Shown in pieces: positions 14,950-24,925 of a stretch of 47,703 nucleotides of DNA. Source of the DNA: Hyphomicrobiales bacterium (GTDB taxonomy: Bacteria > Pseudomonadota > Alphaproteobacteria > Rhizobiales > Rhizobiaceae). The translations under genes were made by a program, and so were the position numbers. The notes beneath the pieces are model-generated. The model did no database searches. It was not told the origin of the DNA and saw only the letters and a program-made list of their open reading frames with translations. The DNA lies in NCBI GenBank assembly GCA_900467745.1, contig UBQW01000031.1, positions 1-47,703 on the forward strand, read 5' to 3'. Position 1 is the first letter of the stretch; every line of letters begins with the position of its first letter.

Positions 14950-16248
14950 TTACGCTTCGAGCCAGGCGCGGCCGTTCGGGAATTCGAAATTCCGAACACT
15001 TTCCCCTTTGATCTCGATGGAAAAGCCCGGCGACAAGGGCGCTTGAAAACGTCCGCTCTTCATCGATATAGGATCGACAAAATGCTCATGCAAATGTCCT
15101 ACATGTTCAATGAAGCGGTCCTCCATCGTTGCCGATATCGCAACGAAATCGATCATCGAGAGATGCTGGATATATTCGCATAGACCGACGCCGCCCCCGT
15201 GCGGGCATATCGGTATGTTGAACTTATGGGCCATCAGCATAACGAGAATTGCCTCGTTTAATCCACCCAATCGAGCAACATCCAGCTGGCAAACATCGAG
15301 ACCACCAGCTGCCATGAACTGCTTGAAGATCACCCTGTTTTGGCAATGTTCGCCGGTCGCCACGCGGACCGGTGCAATTGCATTTTTTATTTTTGCATGC
15401 CCCAGGATATCGTCCGGGTTTGTTGGCTCTTCGATCCAGTAAGGGTTGAGCTCCCCTAACTGAGCCATTGCCGTGATTGCCTCGTCAACTTCCCAGATCT
15501 GGTTTGCGTCCAGCATGAGAATGCGGTCCGGACCAATCACTTCCCTAAAAATCCGACCACGGCGGAGATCGTCCTCAACAGAGGCGCCGACTTTCTGCTT
15601 AAACGCCGTGAAACCATCGTCCAGGGCTTCCTTTGTCAGTCGGCGGATCTTTTCTTCGGAGTAGCCGAGCCATCCGGCGGCCGTTGTATAAGCCGGATAT
15701 CCATTCTCAAGCAGGAAATTCAGGCGCTCGGCTTTGCCTTCCTGCGCATTTGAGAGGATTGCGAGGGCTTCATCTGCCGTCAGAACGTCGGTAACGAACC
15801 GGAAATCAAGGCACTTTATCAGCTGCTCTGGGGACATTTCGGCGACAAGACGCCAGACCGGCTTCTGCTCCTTCTTTGCCCAAAGGTCCCACAAGGCATT
15901 GACGACTGCCGCCGTCGCGAGATGGATCGCACCCTTATCGGGCCCGATCCAGCGCAACTGGCTGTCGCCTGTGACGTCACGCCAGAAACCTCCCATATTG
16001 TCCGTGATCGAACGGAAGTCCCTGCCGATAACCAGTGGCAAAAGTGCCTTAACGGCCGCGACAACAATTTCATTTCCCCGTCCGATAGTGAAGCTCAGAC
16101 CAGTGCCGCGACTGCCGTCCGAAAGCGTGATAACGACATAGGCGGCGGAATAGTCAGGTGCTGGGTTCATTGCGTCAGAACCGTCCAGGTGGCGCGAAGT
16201 CGGAAAGCGGACGTCCAATACTTCGATGGATTGAATCATTTCATTCAT
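14950..16248 (-). CDS. L-fuconate dehydratase (enolase superfamily)
   Basis: Full-length (432 aa) mandelate-racemase-group enzyme. The segment LRWIGPDKGAIHLATAAVVN is characteristic of L-fuconate dehydratases. Active-site elements are visible: FKQKVG (the K-x-K acid/base), metal ligands in MLDANQIWE, WIEEPTNPDD and ATGEHCQNR, and the histidine of CPHGGGVGL. The reaction is L-fuconate to 2-keto-3-deoxy-L-fuconate plus water. An SDR 98 bp upstream in the same direction could be the next enzyme (the 4-dehydrogenase). Related sugar acids (e.g. L-galactonate, D-arabinonate) may also be used. It is the last gene of the long leftward series. Confidence 0.85.
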   Translation of the reverse strand: MNEMIQSIEVLDVRFPTSRHLDGSDAMNPAPDYSAAYVVITLSDGSRGTGLSFTIGRGNEIVVAAVKALLPLVIGRDFRSITDNMGGFWRDVTGDSQLRWIGPDKGAIHLATAAVVNALWDLWAKKEQKPVWRLVAEMSPEQLIKCLDFRFVTDVLTADEALAILSNAQEGKAERLNFLLENGYPAYTTAAGWLGYSEEKIRRLTKEALDDGFTAFKQKVGASVEDDLRRGRIFREVIGPDRILMLDANQIWEVDEAITAMAQLGELNPYWIEEPTNPDDILGHAKIKNAIAPVRVATGEHCQNRVIFKQFMAAGGLDVCQLDVARLGGLNEAILVMLMAHKFNIPICPHGGGVGLCEYIQHLSMIDFVAISATMEDRFIEHVGHLHEHFVDPISMKSGRFQAPLSPGFSIEIKGESVRNFEFPNGRAWLEA

Positions 16249-16346
16249 AGCGTTTAGGCCTCCCTGTATTCATAACGTTCGTGGAGTTTGTGAGATCAGT
16301 GCACTTGCCGGAACTGCTGCATGCAGCAAACGAAAAAGCCCTGTGA

Positions 16347-17105
16347 TCAAGTGTTTGAGGAGTAGCCCCCGTCGACCGGCAAAGTGATGCCAGTGACAAA
16401 GTCGGAGGCTCTGGATGCTAGGAAGACCGCGGCTCCAGCGAGGTCTTCAGGTCGTCCCCATCGGCCCTGCGGTGTCCTAATCTTGACCTGCTCGTCAAGA
16501 TTTGGCAGCTGCTTCCGGGCGACTTTTGTCAGTTCTGTTTCGATCCAGCCGGGCAGCAGCGCGTTGACATTGATCCCGTCCGGCGCCCATGCTTGTGCCA
16601 GCGATTTCGTCAATTGTACAATTCCACCCTTTGCCGCCGCGTAGGGCGCAGCCCGTGCGTTCCCGAAGATCGAAAGCATCGAGCCGATGTTTATGATTTT
16701 TCCGCTTTTTGACCGCGACATGGCCGGATAAACCGCTTGCGATACGATAAACGCGCTGGTGAGATTGGCACTAAGCAGAGTGTTCCATTCCGCGAGCGTA
16801 TAATCCTGCGGCAGCTTTCTATCATTTGAACCTGCATTGTTGACCAGGATGTCGATTTTTCCGAAAGCAGTCGAAATTTCATCGATCGCGCTCTCGACGC
16901 TCGCCTCGTTGGTCACGTCGGCTACGAAGGAAATAGCCGTTTCGCCAGCTGCAGTCAGCCTTTCACACGCAGCGCTATTTTTCCCGGCGTCTCGCCCGAT
17001 GATCGCAATCACCGCACCGGCTTCCGCCAATCCCGAAGCTATAGCCAAGCCTATACCGCCGTTTCCGCCGGTCACGATGGCGACTTTGCCTTTGAGATTA
17101 AACAT
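16347..17105 (-). CDS. SDR-family dehydrogenase (possible 2-keto-3-deoxy-L-fuconate 4-dehydrogenase)
   Basis: Classical short-chain dehydrogenase of 252 aa: TGGNGGIG cofactor motif near residue 12, NNAGSND, and catalytic S and Y-x-x-x-K (YAAAKGG). I start at 17105 (MFNLKGKVAIVTGG), preceded by AAGGGGAAGTC, rather than at the longer in-frame 17141. Placed directly before L-fuconate dehydratase, it is a natural candidate for NAD+-dependent oxidation of 2-keto-3-deoxy-L-fuconate to the 2,4-diketo acid. Sequence alone does not prove that role; gluconate 5-dehydrogenase-type activity is an alternative. Confidence 0.75.
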   Translation of the reverse strand: MFNLKGKVAIVTGGNGGIGLAIASGLAEAGAVIAIIGRDAGKNSAACERLTAAGETAISFVADVTNEASVESAIDEISTAFGKIDILVNNAGSNDRKLPQDYTLAEWNTLLSANLTSAFIVSQAVYPAMSRSKSGKIINIGSMLSIFGNARAAPYAAAKGGIVQLTKSLAQAWAPDGINVNALLPGWIETELTKVARKQLPNLDEQVKIRTPQGRWGRPEDLAGAAVFLASRASDFVTGITLPVDGGYSSNT

Positions 17106-17192
17106 GACTTCCCCTTTAGATCCGTTGGTGATGCTGGTCACGCGTGACCAGCATCGTTATCCAATGTCGATCGTGACAGCTGGAGGCAGGCG

Positions 17193-18119
17193 TCAGTTGC
17201 CACCCCATCCCTTGTAGTCATTGACATTATCTCGGGTGACCAGCTGCGGTTCGACCAAGATTTTCTTGGGGTCGACCGTTTTACCGTTCATAAGATCATA
17301 ACCCATGTTCACTGCCTTGACGGCCATCCCGTAGGGGTCTTGGCTGGCTGACGCCTGAATAAGCGTGTCGCTCTTCAACGCGGTGACGATATCGGGAGCG
17401 CCGTCGACCGAGGTAATCACGATGTCGTTGCGCTTGAGTTGCTTAGCCGCAAGATCGCTTCCGATGGCCTGCGGGTCGCAGCATGTGAACACGCCGTCGA
17501 TTTTCGGAAACCGTGTCAGGTCACCGAGCATGACGTCCATGCCGCCTTCGCGGGAGCTCTTCCCATCCTGGTTATCCGATAGAATCTTGATGTCGGGATA
17601 CTTGGCGAATACTGCTTTGCAACCGACCACCCGATCGATCACGCCCGAATTTTGAGGTCCGTTCTGAATGATGACATTGCCCTTGTCCTTGATCTTGTCA
17701 GCGATGTATTGGCAGGCGATCGTACCAGCCGAAACATTGTTCGTTGTGACGATTACGTCTGCATTCTCGACGCTGTTGTCGACTGCGAGAACCTTTATGC
17801 CGGCAGCTTGAGCCTTTCGGACCGCGGGCTCAACGGCAACCGGATCGGCGGCACTCATGACAATCAGATCAACGCCAGCGGCTATGTAGTTGTCGATCTG
17901 CTCAAACTGCTTGTTAATATCGCGCTCGAACCCAAGTGCCGTCACTCGGACGCTCGGATTTATAGCCTTTGCAGCATGCTCGGCGCCCGCTGCCAAAGCG
18001 ACGTAATAGGGGTTGCCGAGAGATCCAACTGAAATCCCGACGGATTTCAATTCCTTCGCCTGCGCAGCGCCGGCGGCAAGCGCAATCGCGACCGACAGTG
18101 ATATCGCTAACTTCCTCAT
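17193..18119 (-). CDS. Ribose-type sugar ABC substrate-binding protein, orphan paralogue
   Basis: Signal peptide MRKLAISLSVAIALAAGAAQA, then a periplasmic-binding-protein type I fold (KSVGISVGSLGNPYYVALA, NGPQNSGVIDRVVGC, ITSVDGAPDIV). I choose ATG 18119, which has AAGGGA 8 nt upstream; an ATG at 18125 is too close to it. It is closely related along its whole length to the binding protein at 31398-32336 (shared IIQNGPQNS, DGKSSR and LTRFPKID blocks). It has no ribose-type permease or ATPase next to it, so it may share the transporter encoded at 32412-35025. Confidence 0.88.
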   Translation of the reverse strand: MRKLAISLSVAIALAAGAAQAKELKSVGISVGSLGNPYYVALAAGAEHAAKAINPSVRVTALGFERDINKQFEQIDNYIAAGVDLIVMSAADPVAVEPAVRKAQAAGIKVLAVDNSVENADVIVTTNNVSAGTIACQYIADKIKDKGNVIIQNGPQNSGVIDRVVGCKAVFAKYPDIKILSDNQDGKSSREGGMDVMLGDLTRFPKIDGVFTCCDPQAIGSDLAAKQLKRNDIVITSVDGAPDIVTALKSDTLIQASASQDPYGMAVKAVNMGYDLMNGKTVDPKKILVEPQLVTRDNVNDYKGWGGN

Positions 18120-18269
18120 TTCCATGCTCCCTTATGATACCCACACCGACCATCCGGTTGTGGTCCCCGTCGTCATTGCGGACGGATTCCGTCGTCGGGG
18201 GCGACGGTCATTGGCCCGCCCCCGCAAAAAAGCTGAAAGTAATCCAAACGTTTGTGGCGAGAGTCTCGC

Positions 18270-20069
18270 CTAGGGCGCGCCGGATAACGAAGCCGCTTCC
18301 GAAAGGCGCGCCCGCGCCGCTTTCGTCGCGACGGCATCAAGCGCACCAGACGCGGTCAGAATAATGCCGAACGTAGACGCTGCCGCGGCTTGTGAGATAT
18401 AGCCTTCGTCGATATCGCGAAGTACAGCCTCCTGCGAGCGGTCACACGGTTTTCCATATCCGCCCCCACCGGATGACACGGAGATGATCGTCTCGCCTTT
18501 CTCGAGCCAGACGCCGGCGCAAGCGGGCTGCTGCATGACGGCTCCTGACGCGTCACGCTTAAAGGCATTGGCGAGACCGCCTTCGCCACCGCCCAATACG
18601 CCTTTGGCGGCGTTCACCATCCCATCAGTGTTGTAGAAGACCCGCAGCGGCTCCGATCCCGCGGGCCCGAACTCCACCTGGATCGAAGGAGCACCACAAA
18701 ACTTGCCCGGACCCGCAGTATCGGTTAGAAGCCGCCTCTCCTTGACGATCATCGGATAGGAAAGTTCATCGACCTCGATGCAGTCATGACGGCAGAGCCC
18801 GGCATTGCCGACGTGGATGAGCGTCAGCCAGCCATCCTGACTTGGAGTTGCAGGCCCTCCGGATATGCCAAGATGGACCTGATTGACATAGGGCGCATTT
18901 TCTTGCCGGGGATCTCGACCCGAGATGACGCCGCCGGCCGGTGGAAAGATTGGACCGCCCTCAGCCATCCCGTAGCCCGGCGAGATCGCGGCCAGGGCGC
19001 ATTGGACCGGACTGGCGACGCGATCCGCAAGGTTTGTGGTGGCGACGGAGCAACTGTGGGGATGAGTGGCAATTCCGACAACGCAGTTTTCCCTCAGATT
19101 GACATGCAACCGGCGGAACGAACCGGCATTGGCTGGTATGGTATGATCGCCGAACGCATTGAAAACGCCGACCAGGGCTGAGCTGCGGGCTGTACCTTCA
19201 GTGAGGTTCAACCCGCATGGCAGGCAGTCTGGATTATCACGAAGATCGATGTGAATGTGACCTTCAGCCGGATCTACCTCGACTTCGACCTTGATAGGGA
19301 TGCCATCTTCCGCGCCAGGAAATGGATCATGGATGCTTTCGAGGACCACGCGGCCGCCCGCCATCCGTCGAATTGCGGCAGTCACTCGCCGCTCGGAGTA
19401 GTCGAACCAATCCTCGACATGCGTCTCTAGACGATCCCATCCGACTTCGCGACCAAGAGCGAGAAGTTCACGCTCGCCGATGCGCACCGAGCCAAGTGAA
19501 GCAAGGTAGTCACCCCACCAGATCTCGGGGACGCGGATGCGTGCCTGGCACATGCGAATGATATCGCTGATGTCTCGATAATCGCGCTGGATTTGAACCG
19601 CCGGGAAAATGAGCGCGCCCTCTTCGTAGACGTCGATCGCGTTTCCCATATAGGTAGTGGGTTTGGAGTTACCGCAATCGGCCTGGTGCGCTTTGGCGAG
19701 AACAGTGAAGCGGTGCTTGCCGTCATCGTCGATAACGGGAACCAGCAGGCAATGGTCCGCTGGGTGTGAGTTTCCGTGATAAGGGGAGTTGTGAAGGAAC
19801 GCGTCTCCCTTCTTCATCTCCGGATGCATCTGACCGACATAGCGCGCTATATCGTCGGGACCGGCCATCACGTGAGCTGGCAGGCTGACCGCCCCGGCGA
19901 TCAGACGGCAGTCCGCGGTCAGCACCACACATGAAAAGTCGTGACCGCTGTTCAAAACGCCCGAACGAGCCGTTCTGAACAAGGTATTGGCCATCTTCCG
20001 AGCAATGCTATCGATGCGATTAGCCAGGATAGCCATTTCAATGCCGCTGGCGGCTTTGTTGTTTGCCAT
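18270..20069 (-). CDS. hyuB: Hydantoinase B / oxoprolinase-family protein
   Basis: 599 aa, the length of family members. Recognisable blocks: GHDFSCVVLTADCRLIAGA, FLHNSPYHGNSHPADH, NLTEGTARSSALVGVFNAFG and the C-terminal glycine-rich VSSGGGGYGKP. HyuB works with HyuA in ATP-dependent opening of hydantoins, N-methylhydantoin or 5-oxoproline-like rings, and relatives act as acetone or acetophenone carboxylase subunits. The start at 20069 has AGGA 7 nt upstream. It lies 14 bp after hyuA and is clearly co-transcribed with it. Confidence 0.88.
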   Translation of the reverse strand: MANNKAASGIEMAILANRIDSIARKMANTLFRTARSGVLNSGHDFSCVVLTADCRLIAGAVSLPAHVMAGPDDIARYVGQMHPEMKKGDAFLHNSPYHGNSHPADHCLLVPVIDDDGKHRFTVLAKAHQADCGNSKPTTYMGNAIDVYEEGALIFPAVQIQRDYRDISDIIRMCQARIRVPEIWWGDYLASLGSVRIGERELLALGREVGWDRLETHVEDWFDYSERRVTAAIRRMAGGRVVLESIHDPFPGAEDGIPIKVEVEVDPAEGHIHIDLRDNPDCLPCGLNLTEGTARSSALVGVFNAFGDHTIPANAGSFRRLHVNLRENCVVGIATHPHSCSVATTNLADRVASPVQCALAAISPGYGMAEGGPIFPPAGGVISGRDPRQENAPYVNQVHLGISGGPATPSQDGWLTLIHVGNAGLCRHDCIEVDELSYPMIVKERRLLTDTAGPGKFCGAPSIQVEFGPAGSEPLRVFYNTDGMVNAAKGVLGGGEGGLANAFKRDASGAVMQQPACAGVWLEKGETIISVSSGGGGYGKPCDRSQEAVLRDIDEGYISQAAAASTFGIILTASGALDAVATKAARARLSEAASLSGAP

Positions 20070-20083
20070 AACGGGGTCCTATC

Positions 20084-22138
20084 TTAAAGTTGGACAATCA
20101 GTCCGCCTGCTACAGTGCGAGTCACTGTGGCGCCGGCGTCGATGACGACTGTCGTGAAGGGAGATTCGACCAAGGCGGGGCCAACGAGCGGTTCATCGGG
20201 TCGCATTTCGTCTGTTCGCCGGACAGGCACCTCGATCCAGCCGATTTCTTTCGCGTAGATTTTTCGACTGAGGTCGATTTTTCGCTCTGCGACCAGAACA
20301 TCCGACCTGCGATCTTGGCGCAGACGGCATCGGACGTAAGCCCGCCAGGCGATGATTTCGATGCCGGAGCCATCGTCACTAACCTGAAAGAGTGTGCGAT
20401 GTTCGTCGTGAAATGCCTTGATGAGGGCCGGAAGTGCATCCGGATCGCCGAAGTCTGTGTTCGAAACCGGAATTTCGATTTCCCAGACCTGTTTTGGATA
20501 ACGCGCCTCGACTGCAATTTCTATCGTATTGCTGATTGAGCCGTGACCGTATTGCGCGATGAACGTCTGGCTCTTTGCCTTGAGATCATCTATTATGACC
20601 TTCGCGGCGCTCGGATCGAACATCTGGCTGCTAATGAAACTCGTGCGGGTGAATTCACCGTACAATTCCGACATTAGTGCCCCGGTTGCGCTTAGAGTTG
20701 CTCCCGTTTCTGGAATGGACACCGACGTGCATCCCAATCTCTGACCAACAGCGACGGCATTGAGTCCGCCCGCGCCGCCACCGCCGATCAGAACCGCGGA
20801 GGAGGTATCGATGCCCTGGCTCACCGCGATATCCTCGATCGCGCCGACCATTTTCTCAGTTGTCAGGGCCAGCACAGCAAGGGCTGCATCTTCAACCGAA
20901 ATTCCCATCCGTTGAGCAACGGCAGTGTTGAGCGCATCCCGCGCGGCCTTCATATCCAGCGTCATTTTTCCGCCGAGGAAGAAATCCGGATCGATATGAC
21001 CCAGGATCAGCGAGCAATCCGTGACCGTCGGAAGCGTGCCGCCGCGGCCGTAGCATGCTGGCCCGGGCGCGGCGCCGGCGCTTTGCGGACCGACATGCAG
21101 AAGGCCACCTTCATCAACCCAGGCGATGGACCCGCCACCGGCACCGACGCTGGTCACATCGACTGAAGGGAACCCTGTCATGTGGCCGCGGAATGGTTGG
21201 CCGATCCAGGTTTCCTTAGTTCTCGGAATTCGGCCCTGCCGAACGATAGACACGTCATAACTCGTGCCCCCTGTATCGGCCACGATCGCAAAATCACTTC
21301 CCGCATCCCTGCGCGCATAATATCTGCCGGCTACCGGTGCCATTGCCGGACCGGAATTGAGAGCGTGAATTGGCGCCGCTGCGGTCACAGAGGCGTCCAT
21401 GACCCCACCCTGTGATGTCACCATCAGTAGCCGGCCATCAAAGCCAGCACCGGCCAGCCGCGACTTCAATCCGTTGAGATACCGGTTCATCGTCGGCTTC
21501 AAGGATGCGTCCATGCAGGCTGCCGAAGCGCGGCGATATTCTCGAAGGGTCGGATTGAGGGCGTGGGAAAGCGTGTAGGGAATACCTGGTAGATGTTCGT
21601 CGATGAGCTCGCCGAGGCGTACTTCGTGGGCGTTATTGGTGATCGACCAGAGCAGGCAGACGCCAATGGCTTCGGCGCCACGCGATTTCGCAAGCTTCAG
21701 GACCTTGATCGTCTCCACTTCATCAAGCGGGTCGATCACCATTCCATCGGACCCGATGCGCTCTGGAATTTCAAACGTCATCGCCCGCGGAACGTACGGG
21801 CTCGGATAAGGATGGGAGTAATCAAAGGGGTCGGATCGGCCGCCCTCACGAATGACCAGCACATCCGGATGACCCTTGGTCGTCAGGAAAGCGGTTCGGG
21901 CCACATTGCCGGTTAGGACCGCATTCAGTGATCTTGTCGTTGCATGAAGAAACGTATCGACACGCGCTAGGACGCCGGCCGAGTCAAGGCCGAAATGGTC
22001 CGCTGCCAAGGCAACCGCGTTCAGGATGCCCTCGATCGGATCATGGGGTGTAGTTGCACTCTTGAAGACGAGGATATCGGCCCCATCTTCCACCACAAGA
22101 TCGGTGAAAGTGCCGCCGGTGTCGCACGACATACGCAT
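20084..22138 (-). CDS. hyuA: Hydantoinase A / oxoprolinase-family ATP-dependent subunit
   Basis: 684 aa. The N-terminal phosphate-binding motif CDTGGTFTDLVVED and the second actin-like motif VADTGGTSYDVSIV define the ATPase fold of this family; GGGGAGGLNAVAVGQRLG is another landmark. With HyuB it would hydrolyse a cyclic amide or imide at the cost of ATP in the cytoplasm. The start at 22138 has AAAGGA 7 nt upstream. It sits between an NTF2-like gene (200 bp upstream) and hyuB. The ring substrate is unknown. Confidence 0.88.
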   Translation of the reverse strand: MRMSCDTGGTFTDLVVEDGADILVFKSATTPHDPIEGILNAVALAADHFGLDSAGVLARVDTFLHATTRSLNAVLTGNVARTAFLTTKGHPDVLVIREGGRSDPFDYSHPYPSPYVPRAMTFEIPERIGSDGMVIDPLDEVETIKVLKLAKSRGAEAIGVCLLWSITNNAHEVRLGELIDEHLPGIPYTLSHALNPTLREYRRASAACMDASLKPTMNRYLNGLKSRLAGAGFDGRLLMVTSQGGVMDASVTAAAPIHALNSGPAMAPVAGRYYARRDAGSDFAIVADTGGTSYDVSIVRQGRIPRTKETWIGQPFRGHMTGFPSVDVTSVGAGGGSIAWVDEGGLLHVGPQSAGAAPGPACYGRGGTLPTVTDCSLILGHIDPDFFLGGKMTLDMKAARDALNTAVAQRMGISVEDAALAVLALTTEKMVGAIEDIAVSQGIDTSSAVLIGGGGAGGLNAVAVGQRLGCTSVSIPETGATLSATGALMSELYGEFTRTSFISSQMFDPSAAKVIIDDLKAKSQTFIAQYGHGSISNTIEIAVEARYPKQVWEIEIPVSNTDFGDPDALPALIKAFHDEHRTLFQVSDDGSGIEIIAWRAYVRCRLRQDRRSDVLVAERKIDLSRKIYAKEIGWIEVPVRRTDEMRPDEPLVGPALVESPFTTVVIDAGATVTRTVAGGLIVQL

Positions 22139-22337
22139 AAAGTTATCCTTTCAACTCGTCATTTCCAATGAATTGCGTGGTGATCCCGCAAACCCGCGTG
22201 GCGCGCAGCGCCTACGCGCGTGGCCGGCTGTAAAAGGATCGGTGACGCCGAGCTGCACCCCGCTCGAAGCCCCGGGTTACAGCATGGATTTGGCGCCAAA
22301 TTTCCGCCACCAATCCGATGGATATCCTGGCCTCTGC
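22139..22337. other. 200-bp intergenic gap within the leftward operon
   Basis: No gene fits here. The stretch is GC-rich with short inverted repeats (for example GCGCGCAGCGCCTACGCGCG near 22200-22222). It may hold a processing site or an internal promoter for hyuAB; neither is clear. Confidence 0.35.
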
Positions 22338-22805
22338 TCAGGGCACGGCAGTCTCAGCCCAAGACCCAAGATGCGGTGAATAGAAGTTGATACGGCTGCT
22401 CATGCTCGTGAATAGCCAGCTTCCATCGATCTTGGCATAGGTATCTTCGTAAGCGACGAGAAGCCACTTGGCTTCCTTTTTATCGCCGTTCATCACAACC
22501 GAAGGCATGATCATCCGCCAGCGACCCTTCGCGGTGTGACCATCAATGTCGATGATCGCATTCATACCGAGGTGAGCGGCAAACACGATATCGCTGGACA
22601 CACGCTCGAAATGTCCACGGATCGCATCTCGACCGACGTGATGGCCAAAGGAACCACCTTCCCATACAGCATCTTCCGTAAACAGCGACGCAATTCCGGA
22701 AGGGTTATAGTTGTCATCGCAGAAGTCGAAGTAACGTGCCTTCAGGTGGCGAATATCTTCAATCGCCTCAAGGCGCTCGACGCGTTGTAGTAGTTCCAAG
22801 GTCAT
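22338..22805 (-). CDS. NTF2-like (SnoaL-type) small protein
   Basis: 155 aa from the ATG at 22805, which has GGAG 6 nt upstream; longer in-frame starts exist but lack a ribosome site. The order is a helix (RLEAIEDIRHLKARYFDFCD), then LFTEDAVWEGGSFGHHVGRDAIRGHF and a beta-rich half with GRWRMIMPSVV, as in SnoaL-like members of the NTF2 fold. Members include cyclases, dehydratases, isomerases and ligand-binding proteins. The position between transporter genes and hyuA suggests an isomerase or dehydratase step on the same substrate; that is inference. Confidence 0.75.
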   Translation of the reverse strand: MTLELLQRVERLEAIEDIRHLKARYFDFCDDNYNPSGIASLFTEDAVWEGGSFGHHVGRDAIRGHFERVSSDIVFAAHLGMNAIIDIDGHTAKGRWRMIMPSVVMNGDKKEAKWLLVAYEDTYAKIDGSWLFTSMSSRINFYSPHLGSWAETAVP

Positions 22806-22878
22806 TTCAGACTCCATAGGGATGGACTTAAGTTGGCGCCGGCCGGAAGGTGTCCGGCGTCGTCGTGACACATGCGGT

Positions 22879-24042
22879 TTAGTAGGCAGCCCAAGTCCGC
22901 TCGGCCGTGAGCGCCGCAACGGTTTTGCCAGTGGCGGCTTCAAACAACACGAGTCGGTCTGGGCGGATGGAAATCATCAAGGGCTCGCCATGCAAGAAAT
23001 CTTCGTTTGAGCGCACCACGGCCAGGAAGGGCTCACCGTCAGCGGTGATGCCATCCATCCCGTCGATCGTCAGCTCGATGTGGTTGAGCGAGCCCATTGG
23101 CTCTACGAGATCGACCGCACCTCTCAGCCCCTGATCGGACATCTCGGAGGAGATCGCGACGGCTTCCGGCCTGACGCCGAGGGTCAATTCTCCACCGATC
23201 GCGGAAAGGCGCTCGATCACGTTGGATTCCGCATCAAGTATAATGCCGGGGATCTCTCGGCCGCTCTTCTTGAGCTTCAGACGCAGACGAGATCCATCGG
23301 GCTCAGCGACGACGGACAGCAGGTTTATCGAAGGCGTCCCGACGAATTTTGCTACGAAGATGTTGCAAGGTCTGTCGTAGATTTCTTTCGGTGTGGCAAC
23401 CTGGAGGAGATCGCCCCCACTCATGATGCCGATACGATCGGAAAGAACAAGGGCTTCCGCCTGGTCGTGGGTGACGTAAACCGTGGTTACCCGCATTCTT
23501 TCATGAAGCCTCTTCAGTTCGGTGCGCGTGCGCTCGCGAAGCTTCAGATCGAGATTGCTGAGTGGTTCGTCCATCAGGAAAACATTCGGTCGGCGAATGA
23601 CGGCACGACCGAGTGCGACGCGCTGACGCTGACCTCCCGACAGCTGCCCAGGTTTATTGTCGAGTAGCTTCTCCAGTCCGAGCATGCGAGCCACCTCGGC
23701 AACACGGATCTCGATTTCGGACACGGCGACTTTTTTGACTTGAAGATTAAGAGCAAGATTTTGCTTCACGGTCATATGCGGGTAAAGTGCATAGCTCTGG
23801 AATACCATTGCCACGTCACGTTCTCTTGGGTGGGTGTGCGTGAAGTCGTTTCCGCCAATCACGACGCGTCCCTCAGAGGCCGTTTCGAGCCCTGCTATCA
23901 TGCGTAGGGTTGTGGTCTTCCCGCAGCCGGATGGTCCGAGAAGGGTAAAAAACTCGCCATCGTTGATCTGCAGATCGAGATTGTTGACGGCTTGGAAACC
24001 AGAGGCATAGACCTTTTTCAGGCCTTCGAGAGAGATTGTCAT
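22879..24042 (-). CDS. ABC transporter ATPase, MalK/UgpC type
   Basis: 387 aa. Walker A GPSGCGKTTT, signature LSGGQRQRVALGRAVIRRP, Walker B VFLMDEPLSNLD and the switch histidine TVYVTHDQAEA are all present, followed by the C-terminal OB-type regulatory domain (ELTLGVRPEAVAIS) typical of carbohydrate importers. It energises the two permeases encoded just upstream (24053-25836). Such ATPases often serve several transporters. Confidence 0.93.
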   Translation of the reverse strand: MTISLEGLKKVYASGFQAVNNLDLQINDGEFFTLLGPSGCGKTTTLRMIAGLETASEGRVVIGGNDFTHTHPRERDVAMVFQSYALYPHMTVKQNLALNLQVKKVAVSEIEIRVAEVARMLGLEKLLDNKPGQLSGGQRQRVALGRAVIRRPNVFLMDEPLSNLDLKLRERTRTELKRLHERMRVTTVYVTHDQAEALVLSDRIGIMSGGDLLQVATPKEIYDRPCNIFVAKFVGTPSINLLSVVAEPDGSRLRLKLKKSGREIPGIILDAESNVIERLSAIGGELTLGVRPEAVAISSEMSDQGLRGAVDLVEPMGSLNHIELTIDGMDGITADGEPFLAVVRSNEDFLHGEPLMISIRPDRLVLFEAATGKTVAALTAERTWAAY

Positions 24043-24052
24043 TTCAATTCAC

Positions 24053-24925
24053 CTATTTTACGGCGCCAAGCGTCATGCCGCGGACGAGATGTCTCTGAAG
24101 TAGGAAGACGACGATGAGCATCGGGACAAGCTGGATGACGACGGCTGCGCTGAGGTCACCCCAAAGAATGGTGTAGGGTTGGACGAACTTGGATATCGCA
24201 ACCGGGACGGTCACCGCATTGACCGACGTCAGTAGAAGAGCAATCAGGTACTCATTCCAGATGAAGACGAAGGTAAAGATCGCTGTTGAGGCCAGGCCTG
24301 GCAGTGCGATCGGAACGATGATCCGTCGTATGATCTGAAGGCGTGTCAAACCGTCGAGAAGCGCTGCCTCCTCCAATTCAAACGGCAACTCAGCCAAGAA
24401 CCCGCGCAGCAGCCATACGGCAAAGGGAAGATTGAACGACACGTAGACCAGTATCAGCCCAAGATAGCTATCGAGGAGGTTGAAGTTCTGCCACTGAAGG
24501 TAAAGTGGAATGCCGACAGCGATGGGAGGCGTAAACCGCAATGAGAGGATCCACATTGCGATATGCTTCTCACCCGGAACATTCATCCGTGCCAGCGAGT
24601 AGGCAGCAAAGACACCGATAAAGATGACGATCGCGCAGGAGACCACCGCGACAAAGATACTGTTGGCCAGCACCGCCGCGAACTCAAATTGGGTGAACAG
24701 GTCGCGATAATTCTCTAAGCTCGGTTTAAATATCAAGGTTGGAACCGGGCTGTTGATCTCGTCGAGTGGTTTGAAGGAGGTGAGGGCCACCCAGTAGACC
24801 GGGAAGAGCCAAAGCAGGATAACAACGGCTGCGGCGATTTTGAGAACAAGCGTCCAGAGGCCGGGCTTTGCGTCGAGCGAGACGTCACGTTTAGCTGCTG
24901 GCATTTGCGATTTTACAATAGTCAT
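24053..24925 (-). CDS. ABC sugar-type permease, MalG family
   Basis: 290 aa, six predicted membrane helices starting with the span at residues about 25-50. The cytoplasmic EAA loop reads LEEAALLDGLTRLQIIRRIIVPIALPG. Its start overlaps the stop of the preceding permease by 4 bp (ATGA, 24922-24925), and its stop lies 10 bp before the ATPase, so the three genes are one transcription unit. It pairs with the MalF-type permease in the membrane. Confidence 0.93.
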   Translation of the reverse strand: MTIVKSQMPAAKRDVSLDAKPGLWTLVLKIAAAVVILLWLFPVYWVALTSFKPLDEINSPVPTLIFKPSLENYRDLFTQFEFAAVLANSIFVAVVSCAIVIFIGVFAAYSLARMNVPGEKHIAMWILSLRFTPPIAVGIPLYLQWQNFNLLDSYLGLILVYVSFNLPFAVWLLRGFLAELPFELEEAALLDGLTRLQIIRRIIVPIALPGLASTAIFTFVFIWNEYLIALLLTSVNAVTVPVAISKFVQPYTILWGDLSAAVVIQLVPMLIVVFLLQRHLVRGMTLGAVK

